Position numbers and translations under genes: made by a program. A DNA stretch of 64,000 bases, from NCBI RefSeq assembly GCF_042433915.1, contig NZ_JBHLUN010000008.1, positions 412,224-476,223 of the forward strand, read 5' to 3'. The stretch comes from Roseomonas elaeocarpi (GTDB taxonomy: Bacteria > Pseudomonadota > Alphaproteobacteria > Acetobacterales > Acetobacteraceae). Below the pieces are notes generated by a model. It searched no databases. It saw nothing but the letters and a program-made list of their open reading frames with translations, and had not been told where the DNA came from. Positions 18,001 to 26,314 of this stretch are shown here, one piece after another; the first letter of the stretch is position 1; the number at the start of each line of letters is the position of its first letter.

Positions 18001-18804
18001 TTACTCCTTACCCAGGGCGCGCTGGAAACCGACCAGACGCTCGACGCACAACACGACAACCAGGGCCACCACGATCAGGGCCATGGCAAGGGCCGCCACC
18101 AGAGGGTCGGAGCGGCTCTCGGCGTAGCGGAACATTTCCACCGGCAGGGTCGTCAGGCGCGGCCCCACCAGGAAGAGGGTGATCACGGTCTCGTCGAAGG
18201 AGACCAGGAAGGCGAGCGCCGCGCCCGCGATGGCGCCGGGGGCGGCCATCGGCAGCGTGACGCGCAGCGCCGCGCGGAAGGGCGTGGCACCCAGCGTCCA
18301 GGCTGCCTGTTCCACGTCGGCCGGCACGGTGCTGAAGGCCTGCACCATGATGCGCAGCGCGAAGGGCAGCGCCACCAGCAGGTGCGCCAGGATCAGCCCA
18401 GGCCAGGTGGCCACCAGGCGCAGCGGCTGGAAGGCCAGAAGCAGCGCCAGGCCCAGCACCAGGGTCGGCAGCAGCAGCGGCGCCGCCATCAGCCCGGCCA
18501 CCACGCCGCTGCCCGGAAAGCGCAGGCGGGTGATGGCGTAGGCGGCGGGCGCGCCGATCACCAGCGACAGCGCCGCCACCAGCGCCGCCAGCACGACGCT
18601 GGTGCCCAGCGCCGACATGAGCTGCCCGTTGGTGAACAGTGCCTCGTACCAGCGCAGCGAGAAGCCGGGCGGCGGGAAGTTCAGGTAGTTGCCGCTGCTG
18701 AAGGACACGATCAGCACCACCACGGCGGGTGACAGGAGGATCACGTAGCCCAGCGCGGCGAAGAGGCGCATCACCGGACCGGGCGTCGCGGCGCCGGCGC
18801 TCAT
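18001..18804 (-). CDS. ABC transporter permease, PotC-like
   Basis: An inner-membrane permease of 267 residues with six hydrophobic segments. The EAA loop is visible at about 165-190 (EQAAWTLGATPFRAALRVTLP), the contact with the ATPase. The family is polyamine/thiamine/iron-type importers with two different permeases. ATG 18804 overlaps the TGA of the upstream permease gene (ATGA), indicating translational coupling. It is followed 6 bp later by the RraA-like gene. Confidence 0.9.
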   Translation of the reverse strand: MSAGAATPGPVMRLFAALGYVILLSPAVVVLIVSFSSGNYLNFPPPGFSLRWYEALFTNGQLMSALGTSVVLAALVAALSLVIGAPAAYAITRLRFPGSGVVAGLMAAPLLLPTLVLGLALLLAFQPLRLVATWPGLILAHLLVALPFALRIMVQAFSTVPADVEQAAWTLGATPFRAALRVTLPMAAPGAIAGAALAFLVSFDETVITLFLVGPRLTTLPVEMFRYAESRSDPLVAALAMALIVVALVVVLCVERLVGFQRALGKE

Positions 18805-19631
18805 GCCTCGTCCCCGCGGCGGAGCACGGCGCGCAGCACCATCACCGCGAGGAGGGTCAGCAGCAGCAGCATCGCCATAGAGGCGGCCACCGGCCAGTCC
18901 ACGGTCTGCAGCGCCTGGTCGAAGATCTCGGTGGCCACGGTGTAGACGCGGCCGCCGCCCATCAGCTTGGGCGTGATGAAGGAGGAGATACCCAGCACCA
19001 GCGTCAGCAGGAAGGCGCCGCCGAGGGCTGGCGCCGCCAGCGGCAGGGTGACGCGGGCGAAGGTGCGGGCGCGGCCGGCGCCCAGCGTGGCGGCGGCTTC
19101 CTCCAGCCGCGGATCGAGGCGGCCCAGCCCCGCGATCAGCACCAGCACGGCGTAGGGCATCAGGCTCTCGACCAGGCCGATCCGCACGCCGGTCCAGTTG
19201 TTGAGCAGCGCGATCGGCGCGTTCGTAAGGCCGAGTGCGCGCAAGGTGGAATTCACCAGCCCGAGGTCGCCCAGGATGGCGCGCCAGCCCACCACGCGGG
19301 CGGTGCCCGAGATCAGCAGCGGCGAGATCGCCAGGATCGCCAGCGGCGTCTGCCAGCGCGGCGCGGCACGGCGGATCACCAGCACCACCGGCAGGGCCAG
19401 CGCGGTGGCGATGGCGGCGCTGGTGGTGCTGAGCACGAGGGTGTCCCAGGCGATGCCCCATTCGTAAGGGTCGGTCGCGACCTTCGCGTAGCTGTCGAGG
19501 GTGAGCGCCGTTTCCATGGCGCCGGTGTCGGTGGTGCGGTTGAAGCTGATCCGCAGCAGCCCCGCCATCGGGTACAGGAAGGCCAGCGCCATCACGAGCA
19601 GCGCCGGGGCGCTGAGCAGCCAGCCGATCAT
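18801..19631 (-). CDS. ABC transporter permease, PotB-like
   Basis: 276 residues, six hydrophobic segments, the first at residues 2-25. The EAA loop EEAAATLGAGRARTFARVTLP is near 182-202. It pairs with the following PotC-like permease to form the channel. The start at 19631 overlaps the stop of the ATPase gene by 4 nt. Its order in the operon (binding protein, ATPase, permease, permease) matches the PotDABC/FbpABC group; the substrate cannot be read from the permease. Confidence 0.9.
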   Translation of the reverse strand: MIGWLLSAPALLVMALAFLYPMAGLLRISFNRTTDTGAMETALTLDSYAKVATDPYEWGIAWDTLVLSTTSAAIATALALPVVLVIRRAAPRWQTPLAILAISPLLISGTARVVGWRAILGDLGLVNSTLRALGLTNAPIALLNNWTGVRIGLVESLMPYAVLVLIAGLGRLDPRLEEAAATLGAGRARTFARVTLPLAAPALGGAFLLTLVLGISSFITPKLMGGGRVYTVATEIFDQALQTVDWPVAASMAMLLLLTLLAVMVLRAVLRRGDEA

Positions 19632-20821
19632 GCCGGGAACACCCGCAGGTCGGCCGGGCGCACCGCGAGGCGCGCCATGTCGCCCGGGCGCAGCGACGCC
19701 GCGGCATGGTGGGCCGGGAACTCGGCATGGAGCGGGCCGGCCGCGGTCTCGGATTCGATGGCCACGGCCTCGCCGGTATAGGTGCGGCGGGTGACGCGGG
19801 CTTCCAGCGCCAGGGCATCGCCCGGGGCGGCGGCGCCGGGCGGCACGAAGACCACGCGGTGCGGGCGCAGGAAGGCCTCGGCCGGGCCTTCCGGCATGTC
19901 GGCCCGGACCTGGAGCGCGCCGCCGCCGGAAGCGCGGAACACGCCGCCCGGCTCGACCCGGCCGGCGAAGCGCGTGGCGCGGCCGACGAAGGTGGCGACG
20001 AAGCGGGTGGCGGGGCGCTCGAAGATTTCTTCCGGCGTGGCGAGCTGCTCCAGGCGGCCGGCGTTCATCACGCCCACGAGGTCGGCCATGGCCAGCGCCT
20101 CGGCCTGGTCGTGGGTCACGAAGACGGCGGTGGTGCCCAGGCGTTGCTGGAGGCTGCGGATCTCGTCGCGCACGCTGTCGCGCAGCTTGGCGTCCAGTGC
20201 CGACAGCGGTTCGTCCAGCAACAGCAGGTCGGGGCGGATCGCCAGGGCGCGGGCGAGTGCCACGCGCTGCTGCTGCCCGCCCGACATGGCGCGCGGCTTG
20301 CGGTCGGCCAGGGCTTCCAGGCCCACCATCGCCAGCGCCTCGGCCGCGCGGGCCTGACGCTCGGCACGGTTCAGGCCGCGCATCTCCAGGCCGAAGGCGG
20401 CGTTGGCGGCGGCGGTCATGTGCGGGAACAGGGCGTAGCTCTGGAACACGACGCCCATGTTGCGCCGGTGCGGCGGCAGGGCGGTGACGTCGCGCCCCGC
20501 CACGACGACGCGGCCGCTGTCGGGACGCTCCAGCCCCGCGATCATGCGCAGCGTGGTGGTCTTGCCGCAGCCCGAGGGGCCCAACAGCGCCAGCAGCGCG
20601 CCCTTGGGCAGCGTCAGCGACACGTGGTCGGCCGCCAGCACCGCGCCGGCACCGAAGCGCCGGGTGAGCGCTTCGAGCCGCAGGTGCGGCTCGGTGGCGC
20701 CCGCGCCGGGCTGCGGGGCGGCGGTGTTCGGAACCTCGGGCGTCAAGGCACCGGACTTCAGGGGATCGGCCGTCACCGTGGTGCTGCGCAGGGAGGTGCT
20801 GCTCAACGGGATGCCGCTCAA
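19628..20821 (-). CDS. ABC transporter ATP-binding protein, PotA-like
   Basis: 397 residues. The nucleotide-binding domain has Walker A GPSGCGKTT, Q-loop VFQSYALFPHM, signature MSGGQQQRV, Walker B LLLLDEPLSALD and the H-loop VTHDQAEAL. The C-terminal ~120 residues are the TOBE-2 regulatory domain. The start TTG 20821 overlaps the TGA of the binding-protein gene; the first ~45 residues are Pro/Thr-rich and a later start (for example TTG 20806) is possible. It drives import together with the two permeases encoded next. Confidence 0.92.
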   Translation of the reverse strand: MSGIPLSSTSLRSTTVTADPLKSGALTPEVPNTAAPQPGAGATEPHLRLEALTRRFGAGAVLAADHVSLTLPKGALLALLGPSGCGKTTTLRMIAGLERPDSGRVVVAGRDVTALPPHRRNMGVVFQSYALFPHMTAAANAAFGLEMRGLNRAERQARAAEALAMVGLEALADRKPRAMSGGQQQRVALARALAIRPDLLLLDEPLSALDAKLRDSVRDEIRSLQQRLGTTAVFVTHDQAEALAMADLVGVMNAGRLEQLATPEEIFERPATRFVATFVGRATRFAGRVEPGGVFRASGGGALQVRADMPEGPAEAFLRPHRVVFVPPGAAAPGDALALEARVTRRTYTGEAVAIESETAAGPLHAEFPAHHAAASLRPGDMARLAVRPADLRVFPA

Positions 20822-21927
20822 CGGTTCGCCGCCGTCATGACCTCGCGCCGCCAGACCTGGTTCCAGCGGTCACGCAGGCGCACGGCCTCCAGCCAGTCGA
20901 TCGGGGCCACGCGGCTGCGGTACTTCGGGTCGAGCGCGGTGCGGTCGATGGCCTTGGCGGTGCGCTGTGCCTCGACATTGGTGGGGCCGTAGAACATCCG
21001 GTCGGTGAAGGCGACCTGCGGCCCGGCGGACAGGGCGTTGCGCACGAAGGCGATGGCGGCGGCGCGGTGCGGGGCGTTGGCCACGATGTTGATGGTGTTG
21101 ATCTGGAAGGCGGTGCCTTCCTCGGGGATGATCACGCCCAGGCGGCCCTTGCTCTGGTCGTGGTAGTACTGCGCCCGGGCGTTCCACAGCGTGCCCATCT
21201 CGACCTGGCCGCTCAGCACCATGGCGCCGCCGTCGGGGCTGGGCTCAAAGGTCTGGACGTTGGGCGCGATGGCCTTGAGCGTGGGGATGGCGCTGTCGAT
21301 CTTGCGCCAGTCGCCCGTGGCGTGGTTGGCCAGCGCGCCGATCAGCGCCAGCGCCTGGATGTTGGGCAGGGTGGAAAAGGACAGCTTGCCGGCGAATTCG
21401 GGCTTCGCGAAATCGGCCCAGCGGGTGGGCGCGGGCTTCACCTTCTCGGTGTCGTAGACCAGCGACAGGTGGTCGTAGGTCACGGCCGGGCCGCAGCCGG
21501 CGCCGGAGCTCCGCGCCTGCTCGTCCAGCTGCGCCAGTTCCGGCACATCCTCGGGCGTGAGCTTTTCCACCAGCCCTTCGGCGCAGGCTGCGGCGGCGGT
21601 GGTGGCGTCCATGATCACCACGTCCACCTGCGGATCGGCCTTCTGGGCGCGCAGCGTGCCCAGGAACTGGGCGGAACCGCCCAGGCCCGCATCGCCGTAC
21701 TGGACCGCGATCCCGGTGCGCTGCGCGAAGGGGTTCACCACCGTGTCGAGGTAGTTGTCGCGGAAGATGCCGCTGTAGGTCAGCAGCGTCACCGGGCCCT
21801 GAGGTGTCCCCTGAGGAGCGGCCGCCGGGGCCTGCGCTGCGGCGGTTCCGGGCAGCAGCGCCGTGCCGAGGCTGGCGCCGAGCGCGGTGGTCAGGGTCAG
21901 CGCGGCGGCGAGGGTCGTCAGGCGCAT
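20818..21927 (-). CDS. Periplasmic solute-binding protein (PotD/FbpA-like)
   Basis: 369 residues with a signal peptide (MRLTTLAAAL, cut near AAAQA at about 32). It is a class II binding protein with the pattern LTYSGIFRDNYLDTVVNPFAQRTG at the start of the mature domain, then VDVVIMDA, DHLSLVYDTEKV, WADFAKPEFAGKL and GTAFQINTINIVANAPH. These resemble the spermidine/putrescine and iron-type proteins; the ligand is not identifiable. ATG 21927 has GGAG upstream. It is the first gene of the operon and is preceded by the tandem arrays at 22121-22216. Confidence 0.88.
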   Translation of the reverse strand: MRLTTLAAALTLTTALGASLGTALLPGTAAAQAPAAAPQGTPQGPVTLLTYSGIFRDNYLDTVVNPFAQRTGIAVQYGDAGLGGSAQFLGTLRAQKADPQVDVVIMDATTAAAACAEGLVEKLTPEDVPELAQLDEQARSSGAGCGPAVTYDHLSLVYDTEKVKPAPTRWADFAKPEFAGKLSFSTLPNIQALALIGALANHATGDWRKIDSAIPTLKAIAPNVQTFEPSPDGGAMVLSGQVEMGTLWNARAQYYHDQSKGRLGVIIPEEGTAFQINTINIVANAPHRAAAIAFVRNALSAGPQVAFTDRMFYGPTNVEAQRTAKAIDRTALDPKYRSRVAPIDWLEAVRLRDRWNQVWRREVMTAANR

Positions 21928-22120
21928 AGGCGGAAAGCTCCGTGGCGATGGTCCGGCCAACCCCTTCGCGATCCTGCCGGTGGGCAGGGATCGCCAGTGG
22001 GTCGGCCGGGCGGGTTGGCTCATGCTGGCGCCTGCAGCTTGCAATCGCCGGGCCAGGACCGCCAGCGCCGAGGTTGAGCGGGGTGGGCCCGACCCGGACC
22101 CGCGCTCCGGCCGCCGCCCC

Positions 22121-22150
22121 GCACCGCTATTCCGGGCACCGCTATTCCGG
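22121..22150. repeat. Perfect tandem pair of a 15-bp unit
   Basis: GCACCGCTATTCCGG at 22121-22135 is repeated without change at 22136-22150. It lies 195 bp upstream of the binding-protein start. Confidence 0.85.
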
Positions 22151-22171
22151 CGAGCCGCTGAGGTGGACCCG

Positions 22172-22216
22172 CCGGTGTTCCCCCGGATGTTTCCCGAATA
22201 TTCCCCCGGGGGGGGG
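22172..22216 (-). repeat. Short G-rich tandem array upstream of the transporter operon
   Basis: On the minus strand this reads as successive units GGGGGAATATTC, GGGAAACATCC, GGGGGAACACCGG. It is the same motif family as the array ending at the metF start. Confidence 0.6.
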
Positions 22217-22248
22217 CACCGCTTAGGGTTCTGCCGCGGGGTGTCGCC

Positions 22249-22321
22249 TGGGCCGGGCAGGAATCGAACCCGCAACCAAGCCGTTATGAGCGGCCAGCTC
22301 TAACCGTTGAGCTACCGGCCC
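22249..22321 (-). tRNA. tRNA with CAU anticodon, probably tRNA-Ile2 (lysidine type)
   Basis: 73 nt fold as a full cloverleaf: acceptor GGGCCGG/CCGGCCC, D stem GCTC/GAGC with loop AACGGTTA, anticodon stem GGCCG/CGGCT with loop CTCATAA, T stem GCGGG/CCTGC with loop TTCGATT, discriminator A; CCA is not encoded. The CAT anticodon fits elongator Met or Ile2. C4-G69 and C5-G68 pairs and the CTTGGT variable region resemble E. coli tRNA-Ile2, where such pairs favour TilS recognition; that is recalled family knowledge, so the isotype is an inference. Confidence 0.85.
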
Positions 22322-22335
22322 GAGGCCCGAGCGGT

Positions 22336-23610
22336 TTACGGCGCCGGCGCCGGCTGGGCAAGGAAGCTGCGGATCGCCTCGGCCGCCTGCTCGATGCCCA
22401 GCGTGCCCTCGTTGTGGCCGCGGTCGCCGCCGAGCTCGCGCAGCACCACCGGCCGCTTCGCCTCCTCCAGCTGCCGCGCCAGCTCACGCCCGTATTCCAC
22501 CGGGAAGACGCGGTCACCGGTGGCGGGCAGCACCAGCCAGGCGGCCTGGCTGCGGGCCAGAGCCGCGGCGGTGTCGGGGTACTCGTTGAGGAAAAGCTGC
22601 ATCGCCCGCGTGAGGTACAGGAAGGAATTGGCGTCCGACACGCGCGCCCGCGCCGCCGCGGCGTCGAGCAGGAAGCGGTCCACCGCCACGGTGTCGCCGA
22701 TGCGCTTGGCGGGCTCCTGCCCTTCGGGCACCTGCCGGTTGAAGCGCGCGAGGTCGCCGCGGTCGCGGGTCTGCAGCATCAGGATCCGCAGGGCGTCCGT
22801 CAGGCCCCGCGTCGGGGGTTCCCTCCCTTGCGCGTAGTACTCGCCGCCCCGCCAGTTGGGGTCGTTGCGGATCGGCGCTTCCCAGACCTCCATCCAACCC
22901 TGGAGATAGGCGTCCATCGCGCCGGTCGGCACCGCCGCCACGACGCGCCGCACCATCTGCGGATAGGCCGCGGCCCACTCGATCGCCTGCATCGCGCCCA
23001 TGGCGGGACCGCCCACCATCGCCAGCGCCTTCACGCCAAGGCTGTCGAGCAGGAGCTTCTGGACCTCCACGAAGTCGCGGATCGAGAGCACGGGGAAGCT
23101 CATGCCGTAGGGACGGCCGGTCGAGGGATCGACGCTGGTGGGGCCGGTCGCGGTGATGCGGGTGTCGCGCGCGTGGAGGCTGGCCGGCACGTCGCTCGAC
23201 ACCACGAAGTAGCGGTCGGTGTCGATCGGGCGGCCGGGTCCGATGATGCTGTCCCACCAGCCCGGCGTGCCTTCCCGGTCGGTCCGTCCGAAGGCCTGTC
23301 CGTTGCCGAGAAAGGAGTGGCAGAGCAGGACCGCGTTGTCGCCGGTGGCGTTGAGCGTGCCCGCGACCTGGTAGCCCACCCGCAGGCGCCCGACCGTGGC
23401 GCCGCCGCGGGTGGCGTAGTCGCTGCTCTCGAAGACCTTGCGTTCCACCAGCGGCGCCTCGGCCGGGGTGGCGGAAGGCGCGGCGGGTGGCGGCACGGCG
23501 GGTGGCGCGGCGGGCGGTGTGGTCTGCGCCTGGGCCTGTGATCCCCAGAGCGCCTGCACCGACGCGGACATCCCGAGCAGGAGGGCGGGGAGCGTGCGGC
23601 GGGGCATCAT
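22336..23610 (-). CDS. Secreted MetX-like alpha/beta-hydrolase lacking the Ser nucleophile
   Basis: 424 residues. The signal peptide (MPRRTLPALLLGMSAS, cut near AQA-Q at about 28) is followed by a Pro/Ala linker to ~55, then the homoserine O-acetyltransferase-like fold: LLCHSFLGN near 95-103, YFVVSSD at 134-140, SIRDFVEVQKLLLDSLG, and GGPAMGAMQAIEWA at 200-213. Active MetX enzymes have GGSxGG; here residue 203 is Ala. Asp366 (PATGDRVFP) and His399 (GDRGHNEG) of the triad are kept. A cytoplasmic methionine role is therefore unlikely. It is divergent from ppa and ends next to the tRNA gene. Confidence 0.82.
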   Translation of the reverse strand: MMPRRTLPALLLGMSASVQALWGSQAQAQTTPPAAPPAVPPPAAPSATPAEAPLVERKVFESSDYATRGGATVGRLRVGYQVAGTLNATGDNAVLLCHSFLGNGQAFGRTDREGTPGWWDSIIGPGRPIDTDRYFVVSSDVPASLHARDTRITATGPTSVDPSTGRPYGMSFPVLSIRDFVEVQKLLLDSLGVKALAMVGGPAMGAMQAIEWAAAYPQMVRRVVAAVPTGAMDAYLQGWMEVWEAPIRNDPNWRGGEYYAQGREPPTRGLTDALRILMLQTRDRGDLARFNRQVPEGQEPAKRIGDTVAVDRFLLDAAAARARVSDANSFLYLTRAMQLFLNEYPDTAAALARSQAAWLVLPATGDRVFPVEYGRELARQLEEAKRPVVLRELGGDRGHNEGTLGIEQAAEAIRSFLAQPAPAP

Positions 23611-23948
23611 GCGTGCGGTTCTCCGGTGGCCGGTGTGCCCGGCCCTCGTGGTTTGCCCAAGGTTTCCCCAGGGGGTTGCCCCAAGGGGTTACGCCCGGGG
23701 GGGGGTTTACGCCCCGGGGTTTTACGCCAGGGGTTGCCCTGGCTGGCGGCCCGGGCGGCGCCGTCGCCGGCGCGGGCTGCGGACGCCTGCCGGTCCTGGC
23801 CGGGCGGGCCGGGATGCTGACGCCGGGGCGGTTGTGGCGCAACCTCGCGGTGGCGGGAAAGCAGCATTGCTGCTAGGTCGCGCGGTGTTGCAAAGGGGCG
23901 CCCTGCGGCGTTCCTCCGGCCACCCCACACCCGCGAGCGAGTTTCCGC
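23611..23948. other. Intergenic region between MetX-like gene and ppa
   Basis: 338 bp, divergent promoters expected. The left two-thirds is the palindromic G/C-run array at 23648-23745; the right third (23820-23945) leads to ppa with no strong ribosome site visible (GCGAGCGAG). No gene is supported here. Confidence 0.5.
23648..23745. repeat. Array of short self-complementary C-run/G-run units
   Basis: About six degenerate units of 15-19 bp, each a run of C, a short join and a run of G separated by GTT(T)A/GTTT: CCCAAGG, CCCCAGGGGG, CCCCAAGGGG, CCCGGGGGGGGG, CCCCGGGG and CCAGGGG in order. Each unit can form its own small hairpin. Confidence 0.7.
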
Positions 23949-24485
23949 ATGAACCCGTCCCTGATCCCCACCGGCAAGGCGCCGCCGCACGACATCAACG
24001 TGGTGATCGAGATCCCGCAGGGCTCGGCGGTGAAGTACGAGGTGGACAAGGACAGCGGCGCCATCGTGGTGGATCGCTTCCTGTTCACGCCCATGGCCTA
24101 TCCGGCGGCCTACGGCTTCATCCCCGGCACGATCGCCGATGACGGCGACCCGACCGACGTGCTGGTGCTGGTGCCCACCCAGGTGGTGCCGGGCGCGGTG
24201 ATCCGCGTGCGCCCGATCGGCGTGCTGCTGATGGAGGACGAGGCCGGCCAGGACGAGAAGCTCGTCGCCGTGCCGCACGACAAGATCAGCCTGCTGTACA
24301 AGGACGTGCAGACGGTGGACGACCTGCCGGCGATCACCAAGCAGCAGATCGAGCACTTCTTCACCCGCTACAAGGACCTGGAGCCCGGCAAGTGGGTCAA
24401 GGTCACCGGCTGGGGCACCAAGGAGCAGGCCCTGGCGCTGATCGAGCGCGGCCTGGCCGCGGCCGGCGAGAAGAGCGGGTCGTAA
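23949..24485 (+). CDS. ppa: Inorganic pyrophosphatase (family I)
   Basis: Hydrolyses pyrophosphate to phosphate in the cytoplasm, pulling biosynthetic reactions forward; 178 residues, normal for the hexameric bacterial family I enzyme. The metal-binding signature DGDPTDVLV is at about 65-73. Other family residues are visible in VVIEIPQGSAVKYE near 18-31, KDSGAIVVDR and the C-terminal HFFTRYKDLEPGKWV. Transcribed alone; the third dispersed repeat element follows its stop. Confidence 0.97.
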   Translation: MNPSLIPTGKAPPHDINVVIEIPQGSAVKYEVDKDSGAIVVDRFLFTPMAYPAAYGFIPGTIADDGDPTDVLVLVPTQVVPGAVIRVRPIGVLLMEDEAGQDEKLVAVPHDKISLLYKDVQTVDDLPAITKQQIEHFFTRYKDLEPGKWVKVTGWGTKEQALALIERGLAAAGEKSGS

Positions 24486-24520
24486 GGCGTTTTCCGGCCG
24501 CCGGTTCAGCGGTGGCCGCC

Positions 24521-24794
24521 GGCCAGGGAGGGGGAGAAGGAATTCTCCCCCTCCCCGGACCCCTCGCCCCTCATCTTCTTTCGCAACGCTGCCGCAGGAG
24601 CGTGTCCGGCGTTGTGCGCCTCGGCTCACCAAGCCGGAGCGACGGGCGCGTCATCCCGCGCTGAAGCGCGTGTTTTCGTTTCAGCGGAGCGAAGGCTCAG
24701 CCATTCCGCGGCCGGTCACCGCCGCCGTGCGGCAGCGTTTCGGAAAAAGATGAGCGGGGGTCCGGGGGAGAGAATTCCTTCTCTCCCCCGGGAC
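24521..24794. repeat. Dispersed long-inverted-repeat element, copy 3
   Basis: 274 bp between convergent ppa and the ProA-like gene. The left hairpin stem GGGGGAGAA/TTCTCCCCC has loop GGAA instead of AGTG. The right terminal hairpin is identical to copies 1 and 2. The central region (24615-24700) is the most diverged, with the central hairpin partly decayed and an extra local hairpin CGCGCTGAAGCGCG at 24656-24669. Confidence 0.9.
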
Positions 24795-24805
24795 AGGGCA
24801 ACGCC

Positions 24806-26314
24806 TCAGCGGCGCAGCGACGTGTCCGCCTGCCGGACGCGCGAGCGCACCGTGAACACGCCGTCGCCCGACAGGATGGCGCCGCGCGCGAAGAGGCGGC
24901 CGTTTTCCCAGTTCGACAGGCCGAGCTCGGGCTTTTCCAGCGCGTACTGCCCATCCACCCAGCGGGTGAAGCCGTCGCCCACGAAGGGCGCGTTCACGGC
25001 CTCAAAGAAACGGTCATGCGCCGCGCGGTCCTCGCTGAGGAGCGAAGCGGTGAACTGCGGGCTGTGCCGGTTGAACAGCGCCGCCGCGGCGTCGAGATCG
25101 TCCACCACGTGCAGGCTGACCTCGGGCGTGTCTTCCCATTCCCATTCGCGGCCGAGCTCATCCGCCGCCATGCGCTCGGCGATCGGCTCCTCCCGCTCGC
25201 CCTCGGCGCGGCGGACGCGGACGCGCGCCTCCTGCCAGTGCGCCGGCAGGTGCTGCCAATCCTCCGCCACGACGTGGAGCTTGCAATTGTGGCCCCGCGC
25301 CTCGCCGGCGGCGTGGAGGGCATCGAGGAAGACGGGTACCAGCTCCGCCGCGCGGTCGCGGTGAATCAGGCAGGTGTTGAGCGTGTTGCAGACCTTGCGG
25401 TCGAGCGAGTTGCGCACCACCGCCGCGAAGCGCGCCGCATCGGCTGCCCGGTCGGCGAACATCCAGGCGCCGCCGGTGCCGTGGAGGCTGACCGCGGTGC
25501 CGGCCTGGCGCGCCACGGCGCCCAGCTGCGCCACCGCGGCGCCGGAGCCGCGCGCCACCGCCAGCGACAGGCGGCGGTCGGCGAACATGGCCCAGCCGGC
25601 GGCGTGCTCGGCGCTTTCCACCAGGGCGGCGGCGCCTTCCGGCAGACCGGCCTCGCGCAGGGCGGGGTCGAGGGCGTGCTGCACGATGGCGCGCGCGGTG
25701 CCCAGCGCGTCGCTGCCGATGCGGAACACCACGGTGTTGCCGGTGCGCAGCACGCCGGCGGCGTCGGCGAAGACGTTGGGGCGGCCTTCAAAGACGAAGC
25801 CGACGACGCCCAGCGGCGCCACCACCTGTTCCACGGTCCAGCCGGGATGTTCCACGCGGTTCAGTACGCGCCCGCGCGTCGAGCCCGCGTCGCGCCAGGC
25901 GCGCAGGCCCGCCACCATGTCGGCGCGCATGCGCTCGGTGGCGAGGAGGCGGGTGGTGGAGCGACCGCGGGCGCGGGCGCGCTCCACGTCGGCGGCGTTG
26001 GCCTCGGCGATCGGGGCCCAGGCCTCAGGCGATTCCAGCAGGGCGGCGAAGCGGTCGAAGAAGCGCGTCACGGCCTCGTCCGGTACCTCGGCCATGCGGC
26101 GGAAGGCGGCGTGGGCGCGGCCCACGGCCCCGGCGGCGATGCGGTGCTGCTCGGCCGGGACGTGCAGCAGCGCGCCGCTGTCCTGCACCACCAGGAGGTG
26201 GTCGCCCGGCCGGAAGCGTTCGGCCAGTTCCGGCGGCACGGCCACGGCGCGGTTGCCCGCGAAGGGGATCAGGGTGCCGGCGGCGAGGCGGTCGAGCGTG
26301 GTGGTGGCGGTCAT
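24806..26314 (-). CDS. Divergent ProA-like aldehyde dehydrogenase superfamily protein
   Basis: 502 residues, about 80 longer than typical glutamate-5-semialdehyde dehydrogenase. ProA-type landmarks: VAPLGVVGFVFEGRPNV near 165-181 (ProA has EARPNV), RTGNTVVFRIGSDA near 190-203, ARGSGAAV, LHGTGGAW, and the catalytic Cys309 in KVCNTL. The usual C-terminal FGLGAEVAVS/HARGPMGL motif is strongly altered (ELGLSNWENGRLFARG). Residues 1-75 are an extra domain without a recognised match. There is no proB beside it, so a proline role is uncertain; a paralogue acting on another acyl phosphate or aldehyde is possible. ATG 26314 is preferred over GTG 26326. Confidence 0.75.
   Translation of the reverse strand: MTATTTLDRLAAGTLIPFAGNRAVAVPPELAERFRPGDHLLVVQDSGALLHVPAEQHRIAAGAVGRAHAAFRRMAEVPDEAVTRFFDRFAALLESPEAWAPIAEANAADVERARARGRSTTRLLATERMRADMVAGLRAWRDAGSTRGRVLNRVEHPGWTVEQVVAPLGVVGFVFEGRPNVFADAAGVLRTGNTVVFRIGSDALGTARAIVQHALDPALREAGLPEGAAALVESAEHAAGWAMFADRRLSLAVARGSGAAVAQLGAVARQAGTAVSLHGTGGAWMFADRAADAARFAAVVRNSLDRKVCNTLNTCLIHRDRAAELVPVFLDALHAAGEARGHNCKLHVVAEDWQHLPAHWQEARVRVRRAEGEREEPIAERMAADELGREWEWEDTPEVSLHVVDDLDAAAALFNRHSPQFTASLLSEDRAAHDRFFEAVNAPFVGDGFTRWVDGQYALEKPELGLSNWENGRLFARGAILSGDGVFTVRSRVRQADTSLRR

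Larger units (their letters stand above)
21928..22248. other. Intergenic region between tRNA and binding-protein gene
   Basis: About 320 bp with no gene. It contains a perfect 15-bp tandem pair (22121-22150), a G-rich palindromic array (22172-22216), and inverted matches around CCTGCCGGTGGGCAGG near 21975. The transporter operon promoter should be here. Confidence 0.5.

Noticed and set aside
22249..22321. tRNA gene as an integration site for a mobile island
   Set aside because: No integrase, no duplicated tRNA 3' end, and flanking genes are ordinary.
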